Source: CSP1-4 sp963777975
GTDB taxonomy: Bacteria; Chloroflexota; Limnocylindria; Limnocylindrales; CSP1-4
Length of the DNA stretch: 64,000 nucleotides
Reading direction: 5' to 3'
Assembly: GCA_963777975.1 (NCBI GenBank)
Contig: CAVZSO010000002.1
Location: 372,001 to 436,000, forward strand
Below the pieces are notes generated by a model. It ran no database searches, was not told where the DNA came from, and saw only the letters and a program-made list of their open reading frames with translations. Within the stretch, counting starts at the first letter, position 1. Each line of letters opens with the position of its first letter. Below, one piece after another: positions 18,181 to 27,207 of this stretch. The position numbers and the translations under genes were made by a program.

Positions 18181-19179
18181 GTGACCGAGCGGACATCCCC
18201 ACGGGCAGGGACCGACGCCGATCGGTCGGCCGTGCTTGGCTCACTGCTGGTCGTCGGCGCGGCGCTCTGCTTCGCGACCCTCGGGCCGCTCTCGCGGCTG
18301 GCCTACGGGGAAGGCATGACGCCGCTCACGTTCGTGGCCTGGCGCGCGGCGATCGGGGCCGTCGTGCTGGCGGCGTTCCTGCTGCTCCAGGCCCGCAGAG
18401 GACGGCCGATCGTGGCCTGGCGGGGCGTGCCGCGACGGCAGTGGGTCGTGGTCGTCCTGGCCGGCAGCGCGAGTGCCTTCATGAACCTGGCCATCTTCGT
18501 GGCCTTCGAGCGGATCAGCATCGCGCTGGCCATGCTCGGGTTCTACACGTACCCGGCCATCGTGGCCGTGGTCGTGGTGGTGACCGGACGCGAGCGCCTC
18601 GATGGGGGCCGGATCGCGGCCCTGCTGCTGGCGTTGGTCGGCATGGCGCTCGTCGTCCTCGGCCAGGTGACGCCCGGCGGCGCGCAGGGGGCCGACCTGC
18701 TGGGCGTGATCCTGGTCCTCGCGGCCGCCTGCCTGAACGTGGTCTACCTGTTCGCGGCGCGCGACGGCTACCTGGCCTTGCCGGCGCGGGAGGCCGCGCT
18801 GGCGGTGCTGATCGTGGCAGAGGCCTGGTACCTGGCGCTGGCGCTCGTGGTCGGGCAAACGGAGGGCCTGGCCCAGCCCCTCGCCGATCCCGCCTTGCTG
18901 CTCCTCCTGCTCGTGGCGGGCATCGTCGGTGCGGCCCTGGCCATCGTGCTGTTCACGGCCGGCCTGCGCCTGGTGGGCGGGGTCAGGACCTCCATCCTCA
19001 TGCTCCTGGAGCCGGTCGCGGCATCGCTGCTCGCGTTGTTCGTGCTCGGAGAGGCCCTGACCTGGGTCCAGGTCATCGGCGGTGCCCTCGTCCTTGGCGG
19101 AGCCATCCTCGTCGAGCGCCGCCGGTCGGTCGGGTCGGGGCAGGCGCTCGGACCCGTGGTGGCGCCCATGGGCGACTGA
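18181..19179 (+). CDS. EamA/DMT-family transporter
   Basis: 332 aa from GTG 18181. Ten hydrophobic helices in two halves of five (two EamA repeats), with FATLGPLSRLAYGEGMTPLTFVAWR at the start of the first and the characteristic LEPVAASLLALFVLGEALTW at the end of the second. Family members export amino acids, sugars or other metabolites, or take them up; the substrate is not predictable. Seven nucleotides separate it from the preceding membrane gene. Confidence 0.88.
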   Translation: MTERTSPRAGTDADRSAVLGSLLVVGAALCFATLGPLSRLAYGEGMTPLTFVAWRAAIGAVVLAAFLLLQARRGRPIVAWRGVPRRQWVVVVLAGSASAFMNLAIFVAFERISIALAMLGFYTYPAIVAVVVVVTGRERLDGGRIAALLLALVGMALVVLGQVTPGGAQGADLLGVILVLAAACLNVVYLFAARDGYLALPAREAALAVLIVAEAWYLALALVVGQTEGLAQPLADPALLLLLLVAGIVGAALAIVLFTAGLRLVGGVRTSILMLLEPVAASLLALFVLGEALTWVQVIGGALVLGGAILVERRRSVGSGQALGPVVAPMGD

Positions 19180-19251
19180 CCCGCAGCGATCCCGCAGCCG
19201 TGGCGACTGGCGGGCCCGCCCTCTCGTGGCGGCCCGGCGGGGGGCCGACGG

Positions 19252-19257
19252 TATACT
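19252..19257 (+). promoter_or_regulatory. -10 box TATACT before galU
   Basis: CGGTATACT, the same string as before tRNA-Glu. It gives a leader of about 60 nt to the galU ATG. Confidence 0.5.
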
Positions 19258-19325
19258 GCGGCCGGCCGGGCCGGCCTCAAGGCAGCGCCGTCCCGACCTG
19301 ATCAGCCCGCTCGACACGAGGTCCG

Positions 19326-20207
19326 ATGCGCGTCCGCAAAGCCGTCTTCCCGGCCGCCGGCTGGGGCACCCGCTTCCTGCCCGCGACGAAGGCGCAGCCG
19401 AAGGAGATGCTGCCGCTGGTCGACAAGCCGGTCATCCAATACGCGGTCGAGGAGGCGGTCGCCGCCGGCATCGAGCAGGTCATCATCGTGACCAGCAGCC
19501 AGAAGCGGGCCATCGAGGATCACTTCGACACCTCCTATGAGCTCGAGCACCTCCTCGAAGCCCGCGGCGAGATCGAGATGCTCCGCCGGGTGCGCCACAT
19601 CAGCGACCTGGCCCAGGTCAGCTACGTGCGCCAGAAGGAGCAGCTCGGACTCGGCCATGCCGTCCTCGTCGCGCGCGAGCTGGTCGGCCACGAGCCCTTC
19701 GCGGTCATCCTCTCCGACGACGTCGTCGTCGCCGAGCGGCCGGTCATCGGCCAGCTCATCCACGCCTACCTGCAGACGCACGCTTCGACGGTCGCCGTGA
19801 TGCACGTGCCTCACGAGGAGACCGGGCGATATGGCGTCATCGATCCCGATCCCGATGGCGAGAACCACGGCGACCCGCACCTGCATCAGCTGCGCGGCCT
19901 GGTCGAGAAGCCGTCGCCCGACGTCGCCCCCAGCGATCTCGCGGTCATCGGCCGCTACGTGCTGACGCCCAAGATCTTCGAGAAGCTCGAGCAGACACCG
20001 CGCGGCGCCGGTGGCGAGATCCAGCTGACCGACGCGATCCAGGCGCTGATGCAGGAGCAGGCGGTCTACGGCTATGCCTTCGAGGGCGTGCGCTACGATG
20101 CGGGCACGACCATGGGCTGGCTGCAGGCATCGGTCGAGCTCGCACTCGAGCGACCCGAGATCGGCCCCGAGTTCCGGCGCTACCTCGCCGGTCTCGACCT
20201 GCACTGA
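19326..20207 (+). CDS. galU: UTP-glucose-1-phosphate uridylyltransferase
   Basis: 293 aa. Makes UDP-glucose from UTP and glucose-1-phosphate for cell-envelope polysaccharides. The nucleotidyltransferase start AAGWGTRFLPATKAQPKEML carries the GxGTRxxP loop and Lys of GalU, followed by PLVDKPVIQYAVEEAV. Later ILSDDVVVAERP (metal-binding Asp) and the LRGLVEKPSPD motif are typical. Length and order match bacterial GalU. GAGG lies 7 nt before the ATG. The kinase gene follows after 16 nt. Confidence 0.93.
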   Translation: MRVRKAVFPAAGWGTRFLPATKAQPKEMLPLVDKPVIQYAVEEAVAAGIEQVIIVTSSQKRAIEDHFDTSYELEHLLEARGEIEMLRRVRHISDLAQVSYVRQKEQLGLGHAVLVARELVGHEPFAVILSDDVVVAERPVIGQLIHAYLQTHASTVAVMHVPHEETGRYGVIDPDPDGENHGDPHLHQLRGLVEKPSPDVAPSDLAVIGRYVLTPKIFEKLEQTPRGAGGEIQLTDAIQALMQEQAVYGYAFEGVRYDAGTTMGWLQASVELALERPEIGPEFRRYLAGLDLH

Positions 20208-20223
20208 GCCGCGAGGGGAATAC

Positions 20224-22065
20224 GTGCCGCAGATCGGACAGATGCTCGGTGACCGCTACCGCCTGACGGAATTGCTGGGCGAGGGTGGCATGGCGACCAT
20301 CTACCTCGGCCGCGACCTCAAGCTCGATCGGGACGTGGCCGTCAAGCTGCTGCGCTCCGAGTACGGCCGCGACGAGGCGTTCGTCGCCCGCTTCCGACAG
20401 GAGGCCTACTCCGCAGCCTCGCTCTCCCATCCCAACGTGGTCCAGGTCTACGACTACGGCACGGACGAGGCTGGCCCCTTCATCGTCATGGAGTACGTCG
20501 ATGGCCAGGACCTCGGGGAGATCCTGCGCGATCGTGGCTTCGTGCCGTCGGCCGCCGCGGCACGCATCGCCATGCAGGTCGCCGATGGCCTGGCCGCCGC
20601 CCATGCGATGGGCATCGTCCACCGCGACGTCAAGCCATCGAACATCCTGGTCAGCGTCGCCGGCCAGGTCAAGGTCGCGGACTTCGGCATCGCGCGCGCC
20701 CTTTCCGAGGCCCAGCTGACGTTGCCCGGCCAAACGCTCGGCAGCGTGCGCTACCTCAGCCCTGAGCAGGCCCGTGGCGAGAACGTGACGCCTGCCACGG
20801 ACATCTACGCGCTCGGCCTGGTCCTCTCCGAGATGCTCAGCGGCCGGCCGGTCTGGGGCGGCGATACGGCCGGTGCCGTGGCCATGGCCCGGTTGACCGA
20901 AGATCCGCCCTCGCCGTCATCCATCCGGCCGGATGTCAACCCCGCGCTCGACGGCATCGTCCGTCGGGCGCTGGCGCGAGACCCCGGCCAGCGCTTCGGG
21001 TCCGCCGGAGCCTTCTCCGACGCCCTCGGCCGCTTCCTGTCGGGCCTTCAGGCGGGCATCGCGTCCCCGGCCGGGGTCGCCGGCGCCGCCGTGGTGGCCG
21101 GGGCCGCGATGGCTCGGCCCCCCGAGCCGACCGTCGTCAGCCCGCCTCCGGCAGCTGTCGGGGTCACCTCCGGCCCGCCGCCCGCGGGAGGCTACGACGA
21201 TGACCTCGATGACGAAGACGACCAGAGCCGCTGGGCCTGGTTTGCCGCCATCCTCGGCATCGGCGCGCTCATCGCGGCCGGCCTGCTGGTCTTCTTCCTG
21301 CTTGGCGGCCTCGGTGGTGGTCGCGGCGAGGAGAGCCCGTCGCCATCCGCCTCAGCCGACCTGGTGGTCGTGCCCAACGTCATCGACCTGCCCGTGACAG
21401 AGGCCAAGACGGCCATCGAAGGCGTCGGGTTGACGATGGTCATCGCGCCGGAAGCGGTGACCGACGCCGAGAAGGCCCCCGGCACGGTCGTCGAGCAGGA
21501 TCCTGCGGCCGACGCCGAGCTGCCGCCTGGTGGCCAGGTCACGGTCACCGTCGTGACCGGGCCGGGCGACGTGCCCGTACCCGTGCTCGTCGGGCAGACG
21601 GAAGCCGCCGCCATCGCCCTCCTGGTCCAGGATGGACTGACTCCGGGCGACGTGTCCGAGGACTTCAGCGACAAGGTCCCCGATGGACAGGTCATCTCGC
21701 AGTCGCCCCAGGCCGGCATCATCGTGGCATCCGGTACCCCTGTCGACTTCGTCGTCTCCACCGGACCCGAGCCGACCGTCGAGCCGACCGCCCCTCCGAC
21801 GCCGACCCCTCCACCGCCGCCGACGCCGACCCCGGTCGCGGATCTGCCGGTGGGCGACTATCGCTGCCTCGCCTTCTCGGACGCGCAGGCCCAGATCGAC
21901 GCCGACGGGTTCACGCTCGGGACCGTCGAGGCCCCGCCAGGCTACGACCCGTCGTGGCCGGTCGGCAGCCAGGACCCGGCCCCGGGCAGCACGGCGAAGC
22001 CGGGCTCGCGGATCGACGTCGTCGTCTTCGAGCCCGCCAGCCTGCCGACCTGTCCGCCCGCCTAG
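20224..22065 (+). CDS. Serine/threonine protein kinase with PASTA domains
   Basis: 613 aa from GTG 20224 (AGGGGA 8 nt upstream). Kinase domain residues ~10-275: GEGGMATIYLGRD (P-loop), VAVKLL (catalytic Lys), HRDVKPSNIL (catalytic loop), ADFGIA (DFG) and LSPEQARGE. A Pro/Gly juxtamembrane linker precedes one membrane helix (WAWFAAILGIGALIAAGLLVFFLL, about residue 340-365). Outside are three PASTA repeats (VVVPNVIDLPVTEAK, VPVPVLVGQTEAAAIAL, DYRCLAFSDAQAQI), the last after a Pro/Thr linker. PknB-type kinases sense peptidoglycan fragments and control cell-wall growth. Likely co-transcribed with galU. Confidence 0.93.
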   Translation: MPQIGQMLGDRYRLTELLGEGGMATIYLGRDLKLDRDVAVKLLRSEYGRDEAFVARFRQEAYSAASLSHPNVVQVYDYGTDEAGPFIVMEYVDGQDLGEILRDRGFVPSAAAARIAMQVADGLAAAHAMGIVHRDVKPSNILVSVAGQVKVADFGIARALSEAQLTLPGQTLGSVRYLSPEQARGENVTPATDIYALGLVLSEMLSGRPVWGGDTAGAVAMARLTEDPPSPSSIRPDVNPALDGIVRRALARDPGQRFGSAGAFSDALGRFLSGLQAGIASPAGVAGAAVVAGAAMARPPEPTVVSPPPAAVGVTSGPPPAGGYDDDLDDEDDQSRWAWFAAILGIGALIAAGLLVFFLLGGLGGGRGEESPSPSASADLVVVPNVIDLPVTEAKTAIEGVGLTMVIAPEAVTDAEKAPGTVVEQDPAADAELPPGGQVTVTVVTGPGDVPVPVLVGQTEAAAIALLVQDGLTPGDVSEDFSDKVPDGQVISQSPQAGIIVASGTPVDFVVSTGPEPTVEPTAPPTPTPPPPPTPTPVADLPVGDYRCLAFSDAQAQIDADGFTLGTVEAPPGYDPSWPVGSQDPAPGSTAKPGSRIDVVVFEPASLPTCPPA

Positions 22066-22199
22066 GCGGCTCGTTTCGCCGGGCCGAACTCGCAGCGCTC
22101 CGCGGTGGCGAGCGTTTGGAACGGATGTGCGATCGAGAGCGGCCGTGGTCGAGCGTCGGCAAGCGTGCTATTCGGTGCGCACGTTGCGAGAACCACAGC

Positions 22200-22205
22200 T
22201 ACACT
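22200..22205 (+). promoter_or_regulatory. -10 box TACACT, leaderless ATG
   Basis: TACACT, 7 nt, then ATG 22213. Same geometry as at 16705 and 37185. Confidence 0.6.
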
Positions 22206-22212
22206 CCGCGCC

Positions 22213-22482
22213 ATGGGGAACTGGCGTTGTCCGCATTGCGGCACGCCCCAGCCCGAGGCGTCCCGGTGCTGGGTCTGTTCTCGTTCCTCCACGAGCTGCT
22301 CGACGTGCGCCCACTTCCGTCGCGGCGTGGCCGGTCCGCTTGGCATCTGCGGTGCCGACCCGCGACTGGGGCCCATCCGCGCTGACGAGGTCCGGCCCTG
22401 CTGGGAGGAACGCCGGCTCCTGGTGGCGGCCGGCGGTGTCGATCGATCGGGGCTCTTCGAGCTCGCCCCGCGCCGCGGCTAG
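22213..22482 (+). CDS. Small Cys-rich zinc-ribbon-like protein
   Basis: 89 aa from leaderless ATG 22213. N-terminal CPHCGTPQPEASRCWVC is a CxxC-x11-CxxC zinc ribbon. Further cysteines follow (SSTSCSTCAHF, GICGAD, VRPCWEE). No enzyme signature. May bind zinc or act as an adaptor; function unknown. Convergent with the next gene, with 36 nt between stops. Confidence 0.65.
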   Translation: MGNWRCPHCGTPQPEASRCWVCSRSSTSCSTCAHFRRGVAGPLGICGADPRLGPIRADEVRPCWEERRLLVAAGGVDRSGLFELAPRRG

Positions 22483-22518
22483 CGTTGCCGGCCGCCCGGT
22501 GGGCCGCGCCGGTCGGCG

Positions 22519-23733
22519 CTAGTAGATCTCGAAGGCGCTCGAACCAGAGACCGTGCGCCCGTCGACGAGCGTCACCGCGATGGTCGCCAGGCCGGCGCCC
22601 TTGACGGTCCCGGCCTTGGGCAGCGTCACCCGCCAGGTCGCGATGCCGTTGGCGTTCGTCTCGGCGGTGTAGGTCGACGTCGGCTGACCCGGCGGCGAGA
22701 AGCTGAAGACGACCGTGGCACCCGGCACCCGTTTGCCGCCGACGTCGGCGACCGTCGCTCGCAGGACATAGGGCTCGGGCAGACGCGACGCCTTCATGCG
22801 ACTCGGGCTGACGCCGACCCGCGCCGTCAGCTTGCCACTGCCGCGCAGGACGGTGACCGTCTTCGTGGTCTCGTTGCCGGCCTGGTCGGTCGCCGTCACG
22901 GTCAACGTGTTGGTGCCGTCGGCGATGCCGATCTTCAACTTGAACGCGCCGCTCTCGCGGGCATCTTCGCTCGCCGAACCGCCGGTATTGCCGTTGCGGA
23001 TGGAGACGTTGGCGCCTGGTTGGGTGGTGCCCTCGACGGTCACGATCTGGACCGAGGCCTTGACCCGGGACTTGTCGGCCGGTGCGCTGATGGCCAGGCC
23101 CGGATCCTTCGTGTCGAGGGTGATGACGATGGGCACGGAGCGTGGCCCCTCGCCATCGGGGCCGACGATGGCGGCGGTGATCTCATTCTCGCCCTCCGTC
23201 AAGGGGATGGCCGTGACGAGGAAATCGGCGGTCGGCGGCACGGGAACCTCGTCGACTTCCTCGGCGCCGACGAAGACGCGTAGCGTCAGTTCCTCCGAAC
23301 CCGCCACGCCGCTGGGCAGCAGCCCGCGCAGATCCCAGGCATCGGTGCTCGTGTACGGGTTGTCGGGAGCCTCCAGTCGCGGGGCTGCATCGGGTGCCAC
23401 GGCCACGGTCGACGCCTGTGGTGTCGGTGATCCGGTCAGGCTGCCCAGCAGCCCGCCGATCGAACCGCCAAGCCCGGCGACCGCGGCGCTGATGGCGCCG
23501 GTCGCGACCAGGGCGAACGCGCCCGCCAGGGCGATGACGGCAACGAGGAGGATGGCCCGCGCTGCGCCAGGCAGCGCGCCAGCCGTCTCCACGCTCCGGT
23601 AGCGCGTCAACCGCTCGGCGCTCGGCGGCGCATAGCGTCCCTGGATCGGTGACCGTCGGGCGACCGGCGGCTGCGGTCGGCGTTTCGAGGCGGCGCGTTG
23701 GTCCACCCGACGCGGACGCTTGCTTGCGGTCAT
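22519..23733 (-). CDS. Membrane-anchored protein with Ig-like domains
   Basis: 404 aa. A basic cytoplasmic N-terminus (1-55, rich in Arg/Lys), one membrane helix (AILLVAVIALAGAFALVATG), a Gly-rich spacer, then Ig-like repeats outside: EITAAIVGPDGEGPRSVPIV, VEGTTQPGANVSI with TNTLTVTATDQAGNET (Big/HYR-like), and a C-terminal Big_1-like unit (VPGATVVFSFSPPG, NANGIATWRVTLP). Invasin-type Ig domains of this kind are structural. Its relation to the neighbouring zinc-ribbon and Cys proteins is unclear. Confidence 0.75.
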   Translation of the reverse strand: MTASKRPRRVDQRAASKRRPQPPVARRSPIQGRYAPPSAERLTRYRSVETAGALPGAARAILLVAVIALAGAFALVATGAISAAVAGLGGSIGGLLGSLTGSPTPQASTVAVAPDAAPRLEAPDNPYTSTDAWDLRGLLPSGVAGSEELTLRVFVGAEEVDEVPVPPTADFLVTAIPLTEGENEITAAIVGPDGEGPRSVPIVITLDTKDPGLAISAPADKSRVKASVQIVTVEGTTQPGANVSIRNGNTGGSASEDARESGAFKLKIGIADGTNTLTVTATDQAGNETTKTVTVLRGSGKLTARVGVSPSRMKASRLPEPYVLRATVADVGGKRVPGATVVFSFSPPGQPTSTYTAETNANGIATWRVTLPKAGTVKGAGLATIAVTLVDGRTVSGSSAFEIY

Positions 23734-23825
23734 GCGCCGGTCATTCTCGCACGCCGGCTCCGGGACGACCCTCCGGTGTACCCTGTGGCCGTCCGGCCAT
23801 GTCCGGAGTCATCGTGGGAGGTTGG

Positions 23826-24230
23826 ATGGAGTCACAGGCTCGTCGGCCCGCGTCGTCAGTCGGCGGTGAGCTGGGTCGACGCCGCCCGCCGCCGCCACCG
23901 CCCGGCCCCATCGCACGAGCCACGCCGACGGCACTCGGACTCCTCCCCACGCGGACCGTGGCCGGCTTGCCGACCGTCCAACGCAACGGCTTCGGCCTGC
24001 CCAACCTGCGACGCAACGTCTGTCCGCACTTCTACATGTCGGGGCTGCGCGGGGCGATCCCCATCCAGGCCCCACATCTGCTCAAGGCGCTCATGCGTCA
24101 GGATTCGACCGTGAGCCGCTGCCAGCTGCGTGGTGGCGTCCACCTGGAGCAAGGCTACGTGGCCGACATCTGCCTCTCGCCGCGATTCAACCAGTGCGTC
24201 TTCTACGAGGACGACCTGACGCGCCGCTGA
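23826..24230 (+). CDS. Conserved-looking four-cysteine protein, unknown
   Basis: 134 aa from ATG 23826, chosen over ATG 23799 because GGGAGG lies 4 nt upstream. The N-terminal 45 residues are Pro/Arg-rich and probably disordered. The C-terminal part holds CPHFYMSG, RCQLRGG, DICLSPRFNQCVFYED: four Cys in about 65 residues, suggesting an iron-sulfur or zinc site. I do not recognise the family. It ends 4 nt before folC and so likely shares its transcript. Confidence 0.55.
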   Translation: MESQARRPASSVGGELGRRRPPPPPPGPIARATPTALGLLPTRTVAGLPTVQRNGFGLPNLRRNVCPHFYMSGLRGAIPIQAPHLLKALMRQDSTVSRCQLRGGVHLEQGYVADICLSPRFNQCVFYEDDLTRR

Positions 24231-24234
24231 CGGC

Positions 24235-25635
24235 GTGACGTTCGTCATGGCTGCCGGGGAGCACGCCGTCAGCGAGGTCGTCGCCGCGCTCCAGGATCGC
24301 GGCCGGTTCGGTGTCCGGCTCGGGCTCGGTCGCACTCGAGCCCTGCTTCGGACGCTCGGATCCCCCGAGGCCGGCATCCGCGGCGTCCTCATCGGTGGGA
24401 CCAACGGCAAGGGTAGCGTCCAGGCCATGGTCGGCTCCGTGCTGTCGAAGAGCGGCCTACGGGTGGGCCAGACGCCGAAGCCGCACCTGGTCGACTATCG
24501 CGAGCGGATCGTCATCGGTGGCCGCCTGCTGACGCCAGACGACTTCGCCGACGTGCTGCGCGCCGCCTTGTCGGCCAGCGATGCCGTGGCGCGACGACTG
24601 GGGCCGCCGACCGAGTTCGAGGTCCTCACCGCAGCCGCCTTCCTGGCCTTCGCCCGAGCGGCCGTCGATGTCGCTGTGGTGGAGGTCGGTCTCGGCGGCC
24701 GCCTCGATGCGACCAATGCCTGGGACGGCGGCGTGGCGGCGGTGACCAACGTGGCTTTCGATCACATGGAGCACCTCGGCACCAGTCTGGCCGCCATCGG
24801 CCGTGAGAAAGCGGCCATCATCAAGCGTGGCGACCGAGCTGTCACCGGAGCCGACGGGGATGGGCTGGCGGCCATCCGGCGTCGAGCGAGACGCGTCCGC
24901 GCTCCGTTGGCCGAGGTGACGCCGCCGACCGTCCTGGGCATGGACCGCCATGGCTTGCAGCTCCGTTTCGAAGGCCTGGGCGACGTGCGGCTGGGCCTGC
25001 TCGGCCGCCACCAGGCCAGCAACGCGGGTGTCGCCGTCGGCATCCTCGATGCCCTGCGCCAGCAGGGCATCGTCGATGTGTCGGCGTCGGCGACACTCGA
25101 CGGCCTCGCCGCCGCGCGCTGGCCGGGCCGCCTCGAGCTCCTCAGCCTGGCAGCCGATGGGCGGGCGGGGCCTGCACCGGCGGAGACCTTTGCCGTCGAC
25201 ACCCCGGACGTGCTCCTGGACGGGGCCCACAATCCCGCCGGCGTGGCAGCCTTCCTGGAGGCGTTCGGCGAGCTCCGTCCCAGCCTCTCGCCTGGCCGAG
25301 CGACCCTCATCCTGGGCCTGATGGCGGACAAGGACGTGGCCGGCATGGTCGGACCGCTCGCCTCGGCCGGCGTCCTGCGCGGCGCGCGTATCATCACGAC
25401 GCAGGTCGACGCCCCTCGAGCGATGCCGGCGGCCGACCTGGCGGCCGCCTGGCGTTCGGCATCGGAGGTCGGCGCGGATCAGGAGGTCGTGGTCAGCGAG
25501 ACGGTCGATGCGGCCCTCGAGATCGGCGGTTCCGCTCCGTTCGCAGGGAGGGCGGCCCGCTGCTGGTGCTGGGCTCGCTCTACCTCGTCGGCGCGATCCG
25601 CGGCCGGCTGGTCGAGGCCGGGCGATGCGTCCTGA
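24235..25635 (+). CDS. folC: Folylpolyglutamate / dihydrofolate synthase (3' end frameshifted)
   Basis: GTG 24235, about 466 aa. Mur-ligase-type ATP enzyme that adds glutamate to (dihydro)folate. P-loop GGTNGKGSVQAM, VVEVGLGGRLDATNAW, VAFDHMEHLGTSLAAIGREKAAIIK and DGAHNPAGVAAF are FolC landmarks. The last part shifts: near 25545 frame 1 gives way (net -1) to one reading LLVLGSLYLVGAIRGRLVEAG, the true C-terminus, and a GGG/GG miscall near 25622 would bring it back to the TGA at 25635 (ending VEAGDAS). Likely sequence error. First gene of folC-folP-folB. Confidence 0.88.
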   Translation: MTFVMAAGEHAVSEVVAALQDRGRFGVRLGLGRTRALLRTLGSPEAGIRGVLIGGTNGKGSVQAMVGSVLSKSGLRVGQTPKPHLVDYRERIVIGGRLLTPDDFADVLRAALSASDAVARRLGPPTEFEVLTAAAFLAFARAAVDVAVVEVGLGGRLDATNAWDGGVAAVTNVAFDHMEHLGTSLAAIGREKAAIIKRGDRAVTGADGDGLAAIRRRARRVRAPLAEVTPPTVLGMDRHGLQLRFEGLGDVRLGLLGRHQASNAGVAVGILDALRQQGIVDVSASATLDGLAAARWPGRLELLSLAADGRAGPAPAETFAVDTPDVLLDGAHNPAGVAAFLEAFGELRPSLSPGRATLILGLMADKDVAGMVGPLASAGVLRGARIITTQVDAPRAMPAADLAAAWRSASEVGADQEVVVSETVDAALEIGGSAPFAGRAARCWCWARSTSSARSAAGWSRPGDAS

Positions 25636-25704
25636 GCACCGGTCGGCCATGCTGCACGAGACGTGCGTGGAGAGACCAGGCTAGGGAGGTCCGACCAGCC
25701 AAGC

Positions 25705-26657
25705 ATGGCCGACACGACCCCGTTCGTGACACTGCCCGACGCGGCGACGTCGGGACTCGCCCCGGCACGACCGATGCCCGTCGTCGATCGGCGGCACGAC
25801 CTTCGCCTGGGGCGAGCGGACCTACGTGATGGGCATCGTCAACGCGACGCCCGATTCGTTCAGTGGTGACGGTCTCGCGGCCGGCGGTCCAGCGTCGGGT
25901 CGGTCCACCGCGTCCCTGGCCGAGGCCATCGTTCGACAGGCGCTCGAGATGGCCGATCTCGGCGCCGACCTCGTCGACATCGGTGGCGAGTCGACGCGCC
26001 CCGGCCATCAGCCCGTCGATGAGGCGGAGGAGCGACGTCGCGTGATCGACGGGGTCGCAGCCGTCCACGCGGCCAGGCCGGACCTGCCCATCAGCGTCGA
26101 CACCCGCCGGGCGACGATCGCCGCAGCCGCGCTGTCGTCCGGCGCGGCGATGCTCAACGACGTCGCCGCGGTGACCGACCCGTCCGACGCCCTCTTCCGC
26201 GTCGCCGCGGAGCACGCGCGTGCCCATCGTCCTGATGCACGACCGCGCCGAGGCGCGCTATCGGAACGTCGTGGCCGAGGTCATCGCCGACCTGCAGCGG
26301 GCGGTCGAACGGGCCGTGGCGGCCGGAGTCGCCTGGGAGCTGTGCCTGGTCGATCCGGGCATCGGCTTCGGCAAGACCCCGGACCAGAACCTCGCGCTCC
26401 TGCACGAGCTGGCGGCACTGCGCGTCATCGGGCGACCGGTCATGCTTGGCACCAGCCGCAAGTCGACCATCGGCCGGGTCCTCGACCTGCCGGCGAACGA
26501 GCGGCTGGAAGGGACGCTGGCCACGACCGCCCTTGGGGTCGCCGCTGGCGCCGACATCGTGCGCGTGCACGACATCCGCGCCAACGTTCGCGTGGCGCGG
26601 ATGGCCGACGCCATCGTCCGCAGGCAGACCGGAGCGACGGAGACCAGCCCACGATGA
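25705..26657 (+). CDS. folP: Dihydropteroate synthase (two frameshifts)
   Basis: About 317 aa when two +1 shifts (near 25783 and 26215) are repaired; ATG 25705 follows AGGGAGG by 14 nt. Joins dihydropterin diphosphate to p-aminobenzoate, the step blocked by sulfonamides. Motifs across the three frames: MGIVNATPDSFSGDG, DIGGESTRPGHQP, SVDTRRATIAAAAL, MLNDVAAV, PIVLMHDR, VDPGIGFGKTPDQN and GTSRKSTIG. All catalytic loops are present, so the gene was intact in life and the breaks are probably sequencing insertions. Overlaps folB by ATGA. Confidence 0.88.
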
Positions 26658-27052
26658 CCGACCGGATCGTGCTCAGCCGGATGCGCTTCGACGGGCGCCA
26701 TGGCGTTTCCGACGAGGAGCGGGCGGAGCCCCAGCCCTTCGAGGTCGACGTCGAGCTGTATCTCGACCTCCAGCCAGCCGGCATCGATGACGATCTTCAG
26801 AAGACCGTCGACTACAGCCAGGTCTTCGAGCTCTGCCGCGATCTGGTCGAGGCCACCAACTTCCGGCTGCTGGAGACCATCGCCGAGGGCATCGCCCACG
26901 AGATCCTCGTCGCGCATCCGGTGACGGAGGTCGTCGTCCGCGTCCGCAAGCTGCAGGTCCCGGTCAGCGGCACCCTCGATCACGCAGAGGTCGAGATCCG
27001 CCGCACCCGATCGACGGCCCGCCGTCGGCGGCGCACGCCACGGACTCGATGA
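26654..27052 (+). CDS. folB: Dihydroneopterin aldolase
   Basis: 132 aa. Cleaves dihydroneopterin to hydroxymethyl-dihydropterin in folate synthesis. Family motifs: RMRFDGRHGVSDEERAEPQPFEVDVELY, KTVDYSQVFELCRD, LLETIAEGIAHEIL and VVVRVRKLQVPVSGTLDHAEVEI. The catalytic Lys lies in RKLQVP and Tyr in DYSQV. The ATG overlaps the folP stop. The C-terminal RRTRSTARRRRRTPRTR is a basic extension. folK is not adjacent in this window. Confidence 0.92.
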   Translation: MTDRIVLSRMRFDGRHGVSDEERAEPQPFEVDVELYLDLQPAGIDDDLQKTVDYSQVFELCRDLVEATNFRLLETIAEGIAHEILVAHPVTEVVVRVRKLQVPVSGTLDHAEVEIRRTRSTARRRRRTPRTR

Positions 27053-27087
27053 CCTCGAGGCGCCGTGTCGCGGACGGCGCCTCGAGG
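27053..27087. terminator. Perfect 14-bp hairpin directly after folB
   Basis: 27053-27066 pairs with 27074-27087 around a 7-nt loop, starting right after the folB stop. Convergent with htrA, so it may act in both directions. Confidence 0.8.
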
Positions 27088-27108
27088 ATCCCCAGTCGGG
27101 GAACGCGT

Positions 27109-27135
27109 CCCCGGTGCCAGGGGAGGTCACCGGGG
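27109..27135. terminator. Second hairpin in the folB-htrA gap
   Basis: CCCCGGTG (27109-27116) pairs with CACCGGGG (27128-27135), 11-nt loop. A further GCCGGGC-GTT-GCCCGGC stem lies just before the htrA stop (about 27184-27200). Probably htrA termination. Confidence 0.5.
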
Positions 27136-27207
27136 TCGCGTCGTGCCTCGGCGGATGGGAAGGCCCGCGTCGGCCCATGATTCGGCCGGGCGTTGCCCGG
27201 CGGCTGC

